The notes under the pieces were generated by a model. It had not been told where the DNA came from and did not search any database. It saw only the letters and a program-made list of their open reading frames with translations. From Saprospiraceae bacterium (GTDB lineage: Bacteria > Bacteroidota > Bacteroidia > Chitinophagales > Saprospiraceae): a stretch of 64,000 nt of DNA. The stretch spans positions 241,001 to 305,000 of the forward strand of contig JADJWN010000004.1 of NCBI GenBank assembly GCA_016716335.1, given 5' to 3'. A program made the position numbers and the translations under genes. Positions 9,470-19,327 of this stretch are shown here, in pieces (the stretch's first letter is position 1; each line of letters begins with the position of its first letter).

Positions 9470-10185
9470 ATGGTGCGTTTTTCAGTCAAATATTTACCCA
9501 CAGCTCTGTTTTCGCTAAAAGACAGCAACGCTACCAACTCGGGGGCAAAGACTTTGTTTTTGCCCTCGCCCTACAGTATCAAAATGGCTTTGCTTAATCA
9601 AATTATTATAGCTGAAGGTATAGAAACATTTAACCAAAGAGAGGTAGAAATAATAAAAGGTAAGAAGAAAAAGACAGAAAAAAGAGAGTCTGAAGTTTTT
9701 GAACTAATTCGCGATGCAAACATTAGCTATTTTTTGCTACGTGGGAGTAGATTTTGTGTAAATAATGCTTTCGTAAAAATCTTAAAACCTGCACGAGAAA
9801 ATCCAGGATTTGACCGAACAGTTAGTTTTCGGGAGTATATACATATAACACACCCTTTGGAAATCATCTTTGAAGTTTCGGACCTTTCACAGTCAGAATT
9901 TCTAAAAAACTATTTACACAAAATCAACTACTTTGGTAAGCGAGGCTGTTTTTTCAGTTTTTAGAATACAATGATAATCCACCCGAAGCCAATGTAGTTC
10001 CTTTTAATGCTAATAAAGTGCTTGCGGGTATTTTGCAAAAATATGATGATTTTGATGAGTCAGTTAAGTTTCAAATGGTAAACAATTATTCAGGCTCGTC
10101 GACAAAGAGAAAGGAATCTATTTTTATTATTCCTCTCTGCAAGTTGAGTAGTTCTAAGTCCTATTCATCCTATAAATTAAATTAA
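9470..10185 (+). CDS. cas5: Cas5 subunit, split by a -1 frameshift
   Basis: Caps the 5' handle of the crRNA in Cascade. Frame one (9470-9964) gives 164 residues that end too early, just after YFGKRGCFFSF. In the -1 frame the sequence continues from 9955 to TAA at 10183-10185 with QFLEYNDNPPE through ESIFIIPLCKLSSS, a typical Cas5 C-terminal strand. The joined product is about 238 residues, normal for the family. The shift falls on T TTT TTC (9949-9955), a classic -1 slippery heptamer. One more T in the six-T run would give the same protein, and other genes in this window are broken by similar indels, so sequence error is the simpler explanation. No standard stimulatory hairpin is obvious downstream. 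Confidence 0.88.
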
Positions 10186-10212
10186 TAAATAAATTTGGGA
10201 TTCATCTTCACC

Positions 10213-10710
10213 ATGACCATCACCGCCACCCACATCAATTACTATCATATCTGTCACCGCAAGCTATGGCTTTTTGCCCACGGTATCAATATGGAGCAGC
10301 ATTCTGACTTAGTCACCGAAGGCCGCCTCATCGGAGAACACAGCTATGCCGACCGACCTGTCAGATACACAGAGATAGAGCTCGACGGCATCAAAATAGA
10401 TTACTACGATGCACGCAATAAAATAGTACATGAAGTCAAGAAAAGCGATAAAATGGAGTCAGCCCATGAGGCACAGGTCAAATATTATCTGTACAAATTG
10501 TGGCTATATGGTATCAGGGATGCAACCGCCATACTCGAATACCCTAAACTGAGACATACCGCACAAGTCATACTTACCGATCAGGACATAGCATCCATCC
10601 GGCACTGGGAGTCAGAGATTGAGCAGATTGTCTCAGGTGAGGATATACCTCAGGTGATAGACAAACCCGTATGCAAACGGTGCAGCTATTTTGACTTTTG
10701 CTATTGCTGA
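10213..10710 (+). CDS. cas4: Cas4 RecB-like exonuclease of the adaptation module
   Basis: Trims pre-spacers and helps select the PAM side during spacer capture, working with Cas1-Cas2. From ATG 10213 it is 165 residues. Visible parts are an N-terminal Cys14 in HICHRKLWLF, GRLIGE, the nuclease core EVKKSDK (PD-ExK type) and QVKYYLYKLW, then the C-terminal cysteine cluster C154, C157, C163, C165 (CKRCSYFDFCYC) for an iron-sulfur cluster. The frame stays open upstream to a TTG at 10195, but the ATG fits Cas4 length better. Composition jumps back to GC-moderate here (34 of 60 at 10321), unlike cas5 just before it. The gap of 519 bases to cas1 is unusual, as cas4 and cas1 normally abut. Confidence 0.92.
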   Translation: MTITATHINYYHICHRKLWLFAHGINMEQHSDLVTEGRLIGEHSYADRPVRYTEIELDGIKIDYYDARNKIVHEVKKSDKMESAHEAQVKYYLYKLWLYGIRDATAILEYPKLRHTAQVILTDQDIASIRHWESEIEQIVSGEDIPQVIDKPVCKRCSYFDFCYC

Positions 10711-10867
10711 ACATTAAGAAATACAATTGTAAATTAATACATCGGACACCGACCTGATGCTTCAATGGTGATTATACATCCGATGCTTTTATAAGTATTT
10801 TAAAATGGAGACAACACCCAAACACATCAATTGAATAAAACCTGAATATCGAAAATACAAGGAGCAA
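10711..10867. other. Gap inside the cas operon with a 7-bp inverted repeat
   Basis: Between cas4 and the next open frame lies non-coding sequence with CATCGGA (10740-10746) and TCCGATG (10779-10785) as an inverted repeat around a 32-base loop. It is not followed by a T-run, so it is a poor terminator. It may be a regulator site or the scar of a small insertion. Function unknown. Confidence 0.3.
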
Positions 10868-11233
10868 ATGATGAAGAATGAGGTTCATCCATATTATAGA
10901 TATTATGCATACACACCTTCGGCAGATACTTCAGCCATCAGGTCAGCTCATGAATCAACACATAGTAAAGCCCAATCTGATATTTCACACTTTGACCACC
11001 TTACAGCAAGTCTCCATTGCCCGGTATCAGGATTAATATGCAGCCCGGACAAATTCCGACATTACAGATCTGAATATCGGCACAAATACCCACATATAGA
11101 TTATATACTCCAATTTCCCCGGTATTTAACCTCTCGGCATAGTCATTGCATAGTGGTTTTTAAAGCATACAAATCACAGCAACCCATAAGATTATTGCTC
11201 CATTTATACAGATACAATCCATATCACGTATGA
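10868..11233 (+). CDS. Hypothetical protein between cas4 and cas1
   Basis: An open frame of 121 codons on the cas strand that ends with an ATGA overlap on the cas1 start (11230). It has an AAGGAG sequence (10859-10864) 3 bases before its first ATG, unusual in Bacteroidota where Shine-Dalgarno sites are rare. Against it, the product is very rich in His, Tyr and Ser with no hydrophobic core pattern, which is what translated non-coding DNA tends to look like, and I recognise no family. Keep as doubtful; it might equally be degraded coding sequence between cas4 and cas1. Confidence 0.3.
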   Translation: MMKNEVHPYYRYYAYTPSADTSAIRSAHESTHSKAQSDISHFDHLTASLHCPVSGLICSPDKFRHYRSEYRHKYPHIDYILQFPRYLTSRHSHCIVVFKAYKSQQPIRLLLHLYRYNPYHV

Positions 11234-12237
11234 AACGTACCTATTACCTCTTCAATGACGGACGCATGAGCCGCAAAGACAATACCCTATGCTTTGTAGC
11301 CCGGGATAATGATGGCAACGACCTCCCTGCCAAATACATTCCAATAGAGACCATAGAGGCATTATATGTGTTTGGAGCCCTTGATGTCAATGCTGCCATG
11401 CTCAATTTTCTGGGCCAACAACACATCAGTATGCATTTTTTTGATTATTACGAACATTACACCGGATCTTTTATGCCCAAAGACTACCTTCTGGCAGGCA
11501 AGATGCAGATAGAGCAGACCAAGGCATATCTCAACAAAAAGAAAAGACTGCATATCGCCGGCAGACTGGTGGATGGAGCAGCACACAACATAATCAAAAA
11601 CCTCCGGTACTATGACAACAGAGACAGAGACCTTACCACCCTGATATCTCAGATCGAGCAACACAGCACATCATTGGCTGACAGTACAGATATCGGCACC
11701 ATCATGGGCATAGAAGGCAACATACGCCTGCTATACTACCAGGCATGGGAAAGCATATTGCCCGGTTGGCAGATGTCAGAGCGTACCCGTCAGCCACCCT
11801 CCAATGAAGTCAATGCCCTCATTTCGTTTGGCAATACACTGTGCTATACCCTCGCATTAAGCAGCCTCTACCATACCCAGCTCAATCCCACAGTCAGTTT
11901 TTTGCATGAGCCCGGATACCGGCGGTATTCACTTGCCCTCGACATAGCCGAAGTGTTCAAGCCTATACTGGTAGATCGCACTATATTCAGAGTACTCAAC
12001 AAAAAGGAAATTCAATCCCGGGATTTTGATCACAGGCTCAATGGCTGCTATCTCAGTCAGAACGGCCGCAAAACCTTCCTCCGTGCATGGGAAGAGAGAC
12101 TAGGCGAGACCATCAAGCACCGCACACTGCAAAAACAAGTCAGTTACAAACATCTGGTGCGGCTTGAGTGTTACAAAATTGCGAAGTTCATCCTCGGAGA
12201 TGCCGAAAATTACGAACCCTTCAAAATCTGGTGGTAA
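11230..12237 (+). CDS. cas1: CRISPR integrase Cas1
   Basis: Integrates new spacers at the leader-repeat junction together with Cas2. 335 residues with the full metal site: E162 in MGIEGNIR, H226 in FLHEPGYRRYSLALDIAE, and the D238/E241 pair. The N-terminal beta-rich half (YYLFNDGRMSRKDNTLCF, LDVNAAMLNFLGQQHISMHFF) and MSERTRQPPSNEVNALISFGNTL are typical of type I-B Cas1. The stop TAA shares one base with the cas2 ATG, so the pair is translationally coupled. GC-moderate (28 and 36 of 60 in sampled stretches), unlike the AT-rich effector genes. Confidence 0.97.
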   Translation: MKRTYYLFNDGRMSRKDNTLCFVARDNDGNDLPAKYIPIETIEALYVFGALDVNAAMLNFLGQQHISMHFFDYYEHYTGSFMPKDYLLAGKMQIEQTKAYLNKKKRLHIAGRLVDGAAHNIIKNLRYYDNRDRDLTTLISQIEQHSTSLADSTDIGTIMGIEGNIRLLYYQAWESILPGWQMSERTRQPPSNEVNALISFGNTLCYTLALSSLYHTQLNPTVSFLHEPGYRRYSLALDIAEVFKPILVDRTIFRVLNKKEIQSRDFDHRLNGCYLSQNGRKTFLRAWEERLGETIKHRTLQKQVSYKHLVRLECYKIAKFILGDAENYEPFKIWW

Positions 12238-12500
12238 TGTATGTAATAGCGGTATATGATGTAGGCGAAAAACGGGTAGCCAAAATGCTGAAGCTGTGCA
12301 GGCGCTATCTCCACTGGATTCAGAATTCAGTTTTCGAGGGCGAGCTCACCGAAGTACAGATCAAAGAGCTGCAATATAAGGCCAGGGAAATCATGGATGC
12401 AAGCGAGGACAGTTTTATCATTTTCAAAAGCCGGGAGTCAAGATGGCTCGAAAAAGAAATCACAGGCAAAGAGCGCAACAGTACAGACAATTTTTTATAA
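12237..12500 (+). CDS. cas2: CRISPR adaptation protein Cas2
   Basis: Dimeric scaffold of the Cas1-Cas2 integrase. 87 residues from the ATG at 12237: MYVIAVYDVGEKRVAKMLKL opens with the beta-strand and the conserved Asp8 of the Cas2 ferredoxin fold; DSFIIFKSRESRWLEKE near the end is the usual C-terminal region. The frame is open upstream into cas1, but the ATG that overlaps the cas1 stop by one base fits the family length. It is the last cas gene; the leader and array follow. Confidence 0.95.
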   Translation: MYVIAVYDVGEKRVAKMLKLCRRYLHWIQNSVFEGELTEVQIKELQYKAREIMDASEDSFIIFKSRESRWLEKEITGKERNSTDNFL

Positions 12501-12851
12501 TTTTACACAGCACAAGACTGTAAAGTTCTTTGACATATGGGTAATAAATTAAATCAGGGCGTGCCCCTCCTCCGTCGGGTCGGGCTATCCGCTATACTTC
12601 GTACCGCTGCTATCCCTCACGCATTACGACAGTCGTCGGTGATGGATAAAATAGAATGCCTAGTGAGTAGAAGCACCATATCCGTAAAGGGTATCGACTG
12701 CAATATGTTGGAAATGAGCGAGTTGTAAAGTTGTCGAAGGTAAAGGAAAAAACAGGGATTGCACATCGACGATTCATAAGTCAATAATTATTTATAATAA
12801 TATATGTAATGAGCAGTAAACTGGAATTAATTTTGTGGATAGACAAAACGG
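12501..12851 (+). promoter_or_regulatory. CRISPR leader
   Basis: About 350 bases between cas2 and the first repeat. The last 90 bases are strongly AT-rich (AATAATTATTTATAATAA type) and contain TAATTTTG at 12828-12835, a good match to the Bacteroidota -7 box TAnnTTTG, which would start transcription within a few bases of repeat 1 (12852). Repeat orientation (ATTGAAAC at the 3' end) and the position next to cas2 both put the leader here. ACTGGAATT at 12820-12828 copies part of the repeat and may be a relic. A 66-base palindrome-rich element sits inside the leader (separate entry). Confidence 0.7.
12557..12622. repeat. Palindrome-rich dispersed element inside the leader
   Basis: GC-rich segment beginning GGGCGTGCCC (self-complementary) and including CGGGTCGGGCTATCCGC and ends in CTGCTATCCCTCACGC. 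From memory it resembles a family of short intergenic repeats scattered in many Bacteroidota genomes; I cannot verify copy number from this window, where it occurs once. It sits about 230 bases before the first repeat and contrasts sharply with the AT-rich leader around it. Confidence 0.45.
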
Positions 12852-12880
12852 CTTTAATCGCACCATACTGGAATTGAAAC

Positions 12881-13095
12881 TCAAAAATTGCTTTAAACTT
12901 CAAACCATACTGGAATTGAAACAAAAAATCCAGATAGCTTCTTTAATCGCACCATACTGGAATTGCCGGGAAGACCTTAATCGCCCATCTGGAAGAAACC
13001 TATTCCGGGGGGCCTCCCTCGCCCTCTGGAATTGAAACAAAGGGTGGCGTTGGCGTCACAGGAACAGCTTTAATCGCACCATCTGGAATTGAAAC
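12881..13095 (+). repeat. Disordered repeats next to the leader
   Basis: After a perfect first repeat (12852-12880) come units that do not fit the array: a repeat with a changed left half ending at 12922, an 18-base spacer, a repeat cut short at 12965, a shrunken copy with several missing bases at 12975-12999, a half repeat ending at 13038, and a copy lacking one A (13068-13095). Regular spacing starts at 13125. This could be true decay or poor consensus sequence at the edge of the array. Confidence 0.75.
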
Positions 13096-16000
13096 CGAGG
13101 GTACTATCTGCCCATACTGATTGGCTTTAATCGCACCATACTGGAATTGAAACCGTAAAATGAAATCTCATCTCCGTTATTCAAGTCTGGCTTTAATCGC
13201 ACCATACTGGAATTGAAACCTATACTAATATCATTGTGTGCAAATATCTTTCCAGGCTTTAATCGCACCATACTGGAATTGAAACCACTTCGGTTTTTTC
13301 AAAACCGTTAGGAAAAGAGAGGCTTTAATCGCACCATACTGGAATTGAAACAAGTCTGGCTGACCTAATTTATTGTAGGTCTCTGAACTTTAATCGCACC
13401 ATACTGGAATTGAAACATGGTAGCCAGCTGGACAGAGATATGCTCATCACTCTTTAATCGCACCATACTGGAATTGAAACTAATTTCAGGGCCTTCATTG
13501 GCGGAGTAGGAGCGGGCTTTAATCGCACCATACTGGAATTGAAACCCTAAGATAGTTATTTCAGAGCCCGATACAGAGCCCGCTTTAATCGCACCATACT
13601 GGAATTGAAACTCAAATGTTAATGTTCTTTTGTCAGTAGGTAATCCGGCTTTAATCGCACCATACTGGAATTGAAACGAAGCTCACCTGACTGGATGCTC
13701 CTGTACCTGTCACGCTTTAATCGCACCATACTGGAATTGAAACTAATTTGAAATCAGGGTTCAGTGCTTTAGCATACTGGAGGCTTTAATCGCACCATAC
13801 TGGAATTGAAACTGCAACCCACTTCACAGACATGGTTGATTACTTCTCTTTAATCGCACCATACTGGAATTGAAACCGGAGTGGCCGGACACAACAGACA
13901 TTCTATTCACTTTAATCGCACCATACTGGAATTGAAACGAGTTTGCGGCCTTACCAATGGTGCGTTCTCGCTAGCTTTAATCGCACCATACTGGAATTGA
14001 AACTCTAAGGGTATCTATAAGTGTTTTGCCACAGGTAAAGCTTTAATCGCACCATACTGGAATTGAAACGATACGGAATTTTTAAAGTTCAAACAGGTGA
14101 ATATGGCTTTAATCGCACCATACTGGAATTGAAACTTATAAGAAACTCCCGGAATGTACCGTTTTCAAAAGCTTTAATCGCACCATACTGGAATTGAAAC
14201 CAGTGGATTTCTTGCCGACAGTAATTCGTAATACTGCCTTTAATCGCACCATACTGGAATTGAAACATTGCACAAAACCAATGTTGTGCGTATGTGGCGG
14301 TCTTTAATCGCACCATACTGGAATTGAAACTTAAGCGCACACTGGCCGCAGCGGTAGAGTATCCTGCTTTAATCGCACCATACTGGAATTGAAACTTGGT
14401 CACGAAGTGCCGATGGGAGGAATGCGACTGGCTTTAATCGCACCATACTGGAATTGAAACGTAATTCTGAATACTGGTAATGGTGGTACTCTGTGCTTTA
14501 ATCGCACCATACTGGAATTGAAACTGACAAAAGAACAACTCAGAGCAGCCATCAGACCAGCTTTAATCGCACCATACTGGAATTGAAACCTCAATGATTT
14601 CTTCATAATCGGCCACTACCACAGGCTTTAATCGCACCATACTGGAATTGAAACCATACGATAATATTGACATCCTGGGTGATGCAGGTGCTTTAATCGC
14701 ACCATACTGGAATTGAAACGTGAGAAAAGTGCATCAGTGGCGGCGCCTTCGCCGCTTTAATCGCACCATACTGGAATTGAAACGAAAGACCTACACTCCG
14801 GACATTGTGACTAAATGGGGCTTTAATCGCACCATACTGGAATTGAAACGACAGAGCATCAGCCCGCAATACCGGATGAATCTTGCTTTAATCGCACCAT
14901 ACTGGAATTGAAACTCCGCATCAGTCCCAACAATTCTGTTCGGTGTAGTGGCCTTTAATCGCACCATACTGGAATTGAAACTGTAAGGATCTGAAGGATT
15001 AAATGATGTGGTAAGTCCTTTAATCGCACCATACTGGAATTGAAACTGGATTCTGCAGGATTTTCATATGCGGGACGCTGTGCCTTTAATCGCACCATAC
15101 TGGAATTGAAACCAGCGTATAAGCGTAAACCTGGCACAGTACCTGAGACCTTTAATCGCACCATACTGGAATTGAAACACATTACGATATTTCAGTTTTG
15201 CTTCCAGTCGCTCCTTTAATCGCACCATACTGGAATTGAAACCCGGTATTATCTTCAAATTTGTATGACTTCTATCCTTTAATCGCACCATACTGGAATT
15301 GAAACCCGGGATGGGGTATTGCTCAGGCGAGATCCATATTCCCTTTAATCGCACCATACTGGAATTGAAACCAATAGCGGAGATAGAGCGTCTGGCAAGT
15401 TTCTGATCCTTTAATCGCACCATACTGGAATTGAAACTCTATGATATCGATGGGATTGGGCAGAGAGTCCTGCCTTTAATCGCACCATACTGGAATTGAA
15501 ACTACAGATGCTTTGATTTGTTATATGCAGCTGAATCCCCTTTAATCGCACCATACTGGAATTGAAACTAATTTCGTTTTGTTTAGTTAATAAATGCAGG
15601 AGAGCCTTTAATCGCACCATACTGGAATTGAAACCTTTTCAGCGGTCAGATGTATGTAAAAAAAAGCACACCTTTAATCGCACCATACTGGAATTGAAAC
15701 CTCCGATACCGGCGTTATTGTCAAATACACTGCCGACCTTTAATCGCACCATACTGGAATTGAAACTGTAGCCTTTCGGCTCATCACGCTCAAGCATAAT
15801 GACCTTTAATCGCACCATACTGGAATTGAAACCAAGTTTATCTGTACTGTTAGGTACTGCGGCTTTTTCCTTTAATCGCACCATACTGGAATTGAAACGC
15901 TCAAATCTGATGACATCTTTCATCAGATATTCCCTTTAATCGCACCATACTGGAATTGAAACGATTATGATCCGGGTAATGGTATGAAAGCACCTGAACC

Positions 16001-19000
16001 TTTAATCGCACCATACTGGAATTGAAACCCAGGGAGAAGTATATGGATAAGGATGCACTCGCCCCTTTAATCGCACCATACTGGAATTGAAACCAGGAAG
16101 TGTAGCATCACCTGTAAGGCCCATGTGGCCTTTAATCGCACCATACTGGAATTGAAACTCTTTTGTGTACAACTGAATAGCATCATTATCTAACCTTTAA
16201 TCGCACCATACTGGAATTGAAACGCAAGTCATTGTATCCTGTTGCGACAATAATCCTGCCTTTAATCGCACCATACTGGAATTGAAACTGTTACCAGTCC
16301 GGATAGAGGTCCTTCTTCAATGACCTTTAATCGCACCATACTGGAATTGAAACTCTGGTATTGGCCCGTTATGCTGCTCCCAAATCACTCCTTTAATCGC
16401 ACCATACTGGAATTGAAACACAAAGCAAAGGGTGTTTTGAATGGGTTGTGGTTTCCTTTAATCGCACCATACTGGAATTGAAACTACAGTGGAGAAAGGT
16501 ACCCTGATGCACTACATACCTTTAATCGCACCATACTGGAATTGAAACTGTAATAGTAATTACCTGGTTGAAGCCTTCCTGACCCCTTTAATCGCACCAT
16601 ACTGGAATTGAAACCTTGCTCCTGTGTCGCTTCCAATACCCTGCCCGACCTTTAATCGCACCATACTGGAATTGAAACTAAACGCTCTTCATATTTTTCA
16701 AGAGCTTTTAAATCCTTTAATCGCACCATACTGGAATTGAAACATTATCGAATATATTAATCCTAACCAAAATGCCTTTAATCGCACCATACTGGAATTG
16801 AAACCCACATTCAAGTGTCCTCAACGCTTCGTAATTCTGCCTTTAATCGCACCATACTGGAATTGAAACAACAATAGGTAGGTGGCTTAAAGATGAGCAG
16901 GATACCTTTAATCGCACCATACTGGAATTGAAACAAAGTGCGCCAAATTGCTTGAAAAGTGGGTAAAAAATGCCTTTAATCGCACCATACTGGAATTGAA
17001 ACGTGCGATGATTATAGATATAAAGATGTACAGCATGCCTTTAATCGCACCATACTGGAATTGAAACGATGCAAAATCAGCATCAGGACATCAGAAAGCA
17101 GCCTTTAATCGCACCATACTGGAATTGAAACATAGGATCTGATGAAAGTATCCGATCATCCTGGTCACCTTTAATCGCACCATACTGGAATTGAAACTGC
17201 CGGTATGGGATGACGAAGATGAACTGTACAGCGCCTTTACTCGCACCATACTGGACTTCAAACCACAATGTATATTCACTACTTCCAACTTCGCTTTCCC
17301 TTTAATCGCACCATACTGGAATTGAAACTCCAGTATCGTACATCATAAGGGTAGCCTTACCCCCTTTAATCGCACCATACTGGAATTGAAACAGGTCTTG
17401 CAGATAAGCAGGAGACAAAACATTCTGCCTTTAATCGCACCATACTGGAATTGAAACACGTTTATGTAATGATGACTTAAAGTAACGCTTTTCCTTTAAT
17501 CGCACCATACTGGAATTGAAACTCATAATTAGGGGTGTTTTGCCGACACGCCCAATCTCCTTTAATCGCACCATACTGGAATTGAAACTATGAAATTATG
17601 AAGCAAATGCGACACAGTGATTCCTCCTTTAATCGCACCATACTGGAATTGAAACACAACAGAAATAGGTGATTGTGATTGTCCTGATCCGCCTTTAATC
17701 GCACCATACTGGAATTGAAACCTAAAAGCATATTGGCTGCTTCTTCCTGCTGTTCTGCCTTTAATCGCACCATACTGGAATTGAAACTACGGAATGGCAT
17801 TTGAATTTTTTCGGAGATAAGCCCTTTAATCGCACCATACTGGAATTGAAACCTCGAAGCAGATACACCGATAGAGATAGACGAGTTTACCTTTAATCGC
17901 ACCATACTGGAATTGAAACAAAGTGCGCCAAATTGCTTGAAAAGTGGGTAAAAAATGCCTTTAATCGCACCATACTGGAATTGAAACTTTTTTAGCACCA
18001 TCCGGATCAGAAGGGTTGTGGCCTTTAATCGCACCATACTGTAATTGAAACACATGTGGAGAAGCTGCACGGCGACAAAGCGATTTCCTTTAATCGCACC
18101 ATACTGGAATTGAAACTTTGTAATGCTTGTTCCATCATTGTATGAGCCTTCTCCCTTTAATCGCACCATACTGGAATTGAAACTGCTATATTATTGATGA
18201 TCCTGGTCTCAGGTACTGCCTTTAATCGCACCATACTGGAATTGAAACAACCGTGACTATTTCGGGTGCATCTGGTACATATCCCCTTTAATCGCACCAT
18301 ACTGGAATTGAAACTACTTTTTTTCTGAATGCTGCGGCACAATGAAGACCTTTAATCGCACCATACTGGAATTGAAACCCTGCGGACGTGCAGAGATGCT
18401 GCACCGACATGTGCCCTTTAATCGCACCATACTGGAATTGAAACCCACCTGCAAGATACTGAAATCTCGGTATTCCGTCCTTTAATCGCACCATACTGGA
18501 ATTGAAACTCGGCTCAATAGGTGAAGGAATTAACAGTATAGACCCTTTAATCGCACCATACTGGAATTGAAACTTCTGGTGTGCTGACAATGCGCTCATA
18601 GAGCAGGCCGCCTTTAATCGCACCATACTGGAATTGAAACAAGCTAAAACACCACCCAATCAGACCCCAAAGCCCGCCTTTAATCGCACCATACTGGAAT
18701 TGAAACCGCACAGGGTCTCCCTGTATGATATCTGCCAGGGCCCTTTAATCGCACCATACTGGAATTGAAACGCAATATATTGCGCTTGGTATCGAGTAGC
18801 TCTCCCCTTTAATCGCACCATACTGGAATTGAAACCGCAGTAATTGAGTAAAAAATTTTTGTTTTTCTCCCTTTAATCGCACCATACTGGAATTGAAACC
18901 ATCGTTTCTTTTCAGTATGTTCAGAAAATGCTCCCTTTAATCGCACCATACTGGAATTGAAACAATTTTTGTTATTCTTTAATGCTTATCTCTTCAGACC

Positions 19001-19327
19001 TTTAATCGCACCATACTGGAATTGAAACTCACCTAATTTTTATTCCTGCTGATATTGTTGTACTCCTTTAATCGCACCATACTGGAATTGAAACTTGCTT
19101 CATCGTAGGAGCGATATTCTCCTACGAATGCCTTTAATCGCACCATACTGGAATTGAAACCATAATATTGACCCATATTCAATACAACAGGGTCACCTTT
19201 AATCGCACCATACTGGAATTGAAACCTAACAGATAATGATCCTATGCCTTGGGGCAAAGCATCCTTTAATCGCACCATACTGGAATTGAAACTTGCCTAC
19301 AGTTCTGAATATGTCCAGGACTCTTGC

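Noticed and set aside
12557..12622. A tRNA or small structured RNA gene in the leader
   Set aside because: The palindromes do not form a cloverleaf and no T-loop or anticodon arm can be found.
12537..12728. 63-codon frame in the leader
   Set aside because: Spans the palindromic element and the leader; composition and lack of similarity make it a chance frame.
12828..12835. The leader -7 box as proof that the array is strongly expressed
   Set aside because: The box fits TAnnTTTG, but there is no good -33 box about 20 bases upstream, so strength cannot be inferred.
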